DNA from: Nitrosomonadales bacterium
GTDB taxonomy: Bacteria; Pseudomonadota; Gammaproteobacteria; Burkholderiales; Gallionellaceae
Assembly: GCA_016208015.1 (NCBI GenBank)
Contig: JACQYW010000008.1
Coordinates: 291,296 to 355,295, forward strand
Reading direction: 5' to 3'
DNA: 64,000 nt
Part shown: piece by piece, positions 57,606-64,000 of the stretch
Numbering within the stretch: the stretch's first letter is position 1
Layout of the letters: each line of letters begins with the position of its first letter
Notes under the pieces: model-generated
The model's input: only the letters and a program-made list of their open reading frames with translations
Databases searched by the model: none
Told to the model about the DNA's origin: nothing
Made by a program: the position numbers and the translations under genes

Positions 57606-58850
57606 TGTGGCGCGCCCAAAACTGACCCACTTAGGGCAGTAATGCGCATCCAAATTTGACCCATGTTAGATACTGCCCCGCTTAATTTTTAAGCGGGGGA
57701 ACCAGGAGTGATCAACGTGGGAATATTGAGCAGCATCAGGCGCTGGCATGTGCGCGATAACATGCCGATCCGGGAGATCGTTCGCAAGACTGGACTCGCC
57801 CGCAACACCATCCGGAAGTACTTGGCCAACAAGGTCGTTGAACCCAGGTACCCCAGCCGCAAGACCCCCAGCAAGCTAGACGATTACGTAAACAAGCTAT
57901 CCGCATGGCTAAAGACGGAAGCCGGCAAGGGGCGTAAACAGAAGCGCAGCCTCAAACAGCTACACCAGGATCTGGTGCAGCTTGGCTACACCGGTTCCTA
58001 TACACGGGTAACAGCCTTTGCCCGACGCTGGCGGCGCGAGCAGCAGGAACTCCTCAGAACAGTTGGGCGCGGAACGTTCATCCCGCTCGCATTCGCCCCC
58101 GGGGAAGCCTTCCAGTTCGACTGGAGTGAAGACTGGGCGGTCATCGCAGGCGAGCGCACCAAGCTCCAGATCGCCCATTTCAAGCTCAGCCATAGCCGCG
58201 CCTTCTTCCTGCGCGCCTATCCGTTGCAAACGCACGAGATGCTGTTCGACGCGCATAACCATGCCTTTGCTGCCTTCGGCGGGGTACCTGCCCGTGGCAT
58301 CTACGACAACATGCGCACCGCCGTGGACAAGGTGAGGCCCGGCAAGCAACGCGACGTGAACCTGCGCTTCAAAGCCATGGTGAGCCACTACGTGTTCGAT
58401 GCCGAGTTCTGCAATCCAGCTTCCGGCTGGGAGAAGGGGCAGATCGAGAAGAACGTGCAGGACGCGCGCCACCGTATCTGGAACAAGCTGCCGGAGTTTG
58501 GTAGCCTGGACGAGCTGAACGATTGGCTGCACCAGCGCTGTCTGGCGCTCTGGAACGAGATAACCCATCCGGAACGGCCGGAATTCAGCATTGCCGAAGT
58601 ATATGCAGAAGAGCGCAGCCACCTGATGGTTCCAACCCGCCCATTCGACGGATTCGTCGAACACATCAAGCGTGTCTCACCGACCTGTCTGGTCACCTTC
58701 GAGCGCAACCGCTACAGCGTGCCGGCATCGTATGCCAACCGTCCGATCAGCCTGCGGGTGTATTCCGACCGGCTGGTGTTCGTAGCGGAAGCGCAAATCA
58801 TTGCAGAACACGACAGAGTGATCGTGCGCGGCAACACCTTAGCCCCTTAC
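57606..58850 (+). mobile_element. IS21-family element remnant
   Basis: The left end is near 57606 (TGTGGCGCGCCCAAAACTGAC). Two related motifs, AAAACTGACCCAC (57619) and CAAATTTGACCCA (57651), look like the multiple terminal repeats of IS21 elements. istA follows, but istB and a right end are not found before ftsB, so the element is truncated. The right boundary (~58840) is set by where IstA similarity stops. Confidence 0.65.
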
Positions 58851-58946
58851 AGCTACGGCCTGCCCCTTGCGGGCGCAACCCGACGCCGCCTTGTCGGGAT
58901 AAATCCATCCCCACACCGACTACGTTCTGCCTTTGGGAAGAGATAA
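57717..58946 (+). pseudogene. istA: IstA transposase, C-terminally truncated
   Basis: 409 codons from GTG 57717 (AGGAG at 8 nt), starting MGILSSIRRWHVRDNMPIREI; helix-turn-helix near residues 15-45. The DDE core is complete: FQFDWSEDWAVI, GIYDNMRTAVDK and GWEKGQIEKNVQDARHR. The beta-barrel-like region after it reaches IIAEHDRVIVRG; then the sequence (about 36 residues) no longer resembles IstA, and the KPGALRNGAPF segment usual near the C-terminus is missing. No IstB partner is nearby, so it is likely inactive. Confidence 0.8.
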
Positions 58947-58987
58947 GAGGTAACTTGATGGACGGTCTCGCTCTCCCGGCGGGAGGG

Positions 58988-59019
58988 GAAAAAGCCTGAT
59001 CTGTGTTTTGATCAGATCA
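58988..59019 (-). terminator. Probable terminator overlapping the ftsB stop
   Basis: On the minus strand TGATCTG pairs with CAGATCA across a 9-nt loop, with the ftsB TGA in the stem, followed by GGCTTTTTCCC. Confidence 0.6.
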
Positions 59020-59345
59020 TTTTGGATTTGGACCCGGCGCGGCGGAGGACACTCCCGAAGCCGTTGCAGCCCCTTCTCCGCCTACCACCTGAAAGAACAC
59101 TTCGCCCTGCTTCACCATGCCGAGTTCGCTGCGCGCCCGCTCTTCGATGGCATCGGTTCCGCGTTTGAGATCGCGCACCTCGGCATCCAGTGCCGCGTTG
59201 CGCTTTTGAGTCTGCTCGTTGGTTTGTTTCTGGGCCTCGACCTGCTTGCCCATGTCCCACACTTTCAGCCAGCTACCCTTCCCCAGCCAGAGCGGATATT
59301 GCAACAGCAGGAGAAGGGCCAGCAGGATGTAGGTGACGACACGCA

Positions 59346-59346
<1 letters not shown>
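59017..59346 (-). CDS. ftsB: Cell division protein FtsB
   Basis: 109 residues: one N-terminal helix ([21 protein letters not shown]), then a coiled coil (about 32-70, [30 protein letters not shown] split by heptads) and the FtsB-like region [26 protein letters not shown]. It bridges FtsL and FtsQ in the divisome. The start shares a base with the eno stop (TAATG), the standard eno-ftsB order. The C-terminal tail is rich in Ala, Gly, Ser and Pro. Confidence 0.93.
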
Positions 59347-63171
<3,825 letters not shown>

Positions 63172-63260
63172 TCAAAGGAAGAAGCGCGCGAAATGAGGCA
63201 GTTGCAACACCCGGCGTGGCCGGACTGCGCGGCTCGCGAAAATGGTGTTCAGCTCGACGG

Positions 63261-63297
63261 AAACGACAAAGCCCTCACGAGGGGGGCTGTGTCGTTT
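63261..63297 (-). terminator. Terminator of the rRNA operon
   Basis: AAACGACACAGCCCCC and GGGCTTTGTCGTTT form a long stem with a CTCGTGA-type loop, 6-7 nt after the 5S-like gene on the minus strand. Confidence 0.85.
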
Positions 63298-63303
63298 ATA
63301 AGG

Positions 63304-63464
63304 AGTCTGACGATGACCTACTTTGGCTCCCACATAACTTGCTGCGCAAGTTAGTGTCCACCGCAATAAGCCGCTACGCGGCGTATTGTCACGACGTTCA
63401 AGTAGTCATAAATCAACTGTTCGAGATGGGAAGGAGTGGGGCCAACTTGCTATGGTCGTCAGAC
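63304..63464 (-). rRNA. 5S rRNA gene with about 45 extra nucleotides (or a damaged copy)
   Basis: The 5' part (TCTGACGACCATAGCAAGTT, then CCACTCCTTCCCATCTCGAACAG) and the 3' part (AAAGTAGGTCATCGTCAGA) are clear 5S sequence, and TCTGACGA pairs with TCGTCAGA as helix I. A normal 5S is about 115 nt; this stretch is about 161. The extra bases lie after CGAACAG (from 63418 down to about 63352) and contain a hairpin CAATACGCCGC-GTA-GCGGCTTATTG. After it comes AACTTGCGC, which can serve as the 3' side of helix II. Confidence 0.65.
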
Positions 63465-63588
63465 ATAACTGTTATCAATCGCCGGAGCTTGTTTGGAGAT
63501 CCGGCGCCTGATGTAATTTTGGAAGAAGTAAAGTCGTGTTCTGATTGTTGCGCGAAACCTGTATTACTTGCAACTGACCTAATGTTAT

Positions 63589-64000
<412 letters not shown>

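Overview
The window reads as a chromosomal segment of a Gram-negative betaproteobacterium, most like the Nitrosomonadales/Gallionellaceae. The grounds are the gene set (LPS genes kdsA, kdsB and lpxK; an exbB-exbD-lpxK-kdsB-adk block; pyrG-kdsA-eno-ftsB order; a membrane H+-pyrophosphatase beside a PPi-type phosphofructokinase) and a betaproteobacterial 23S 3' end. The family-level placement is inference.

Layout. 1-4795 (minus): a TonB receptor, a DUF4198-like periplasmic protein, a polyferredoxin and a UreH/DsbD-like membrane protein, probably one metal-uptake operon. 5007-10241 (plus): mutL and miaA, separated by an HNH endonuclease and an MHS-type MFS transporter. 10245-14515 (minus): HDOD protein, DUF3365 haem sensor, PAS-GAF-HD-GYP protein and bacteriohemerythrin. 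14572-21863 (minus): a full L-Ara4N lipid A modification operon with ArnA split into two genes, then xseA. 23643-27710 (plus): exbB, exbD, lpxK, Trm112-like, kdsB, adk and an HbpS/GlcG-like gene. 27798-32077: an ODP metallo-beta-lactamase protein, PPi-PFK and H+-PPase. 32155-38248: a small ORF, a LysR regulator divergent from pirin-yceI-yceI-OYE, then ppa and folD. 38911-49812 (minus): a maltodextrin operon (GH13 amylase, MalK, MalE, MalF, MalG, DOMON-like protein, beta-barrel, DOMON-SHOCT protein). 50035-56422: DUF4139 protein, small membrane protein, YebC-like, a broken recQ and phosphoglucomutase. 56502-58946: an ABC exporter cut by an IS21-type element. 59017-63138 (minus): pyrG-kdsA-eno-ftsB. 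63261-64000 (minus): the end of an rRNA operon (23S 3' end, an oversized 5S, terminator).

The most unusual signals are in repeats rather than genes. Several families of inverted repeats are scattered through the window, and three insertions sit in frame inside genes (two in the mutL linker, one in the MFS gene). A 60-nt imperfect hairpin occurs twice (8457-8516 and 52681-52740). Each copy lies in the tip of a different host palindrome after the same CCTG tetranucleotide, and the apical stems differ by paired compensatory changes. This looks like a very small hairpin-borne mobile element. The 5S rRNA gene also seems to carry about 45 extra nucleotides containing their own hairpin.

All calls come from reading the sequence; no database search was possible. 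Start codons were moved inward wherever a Shine-Dalgarno sequence or family-typical N-terminus supported it.
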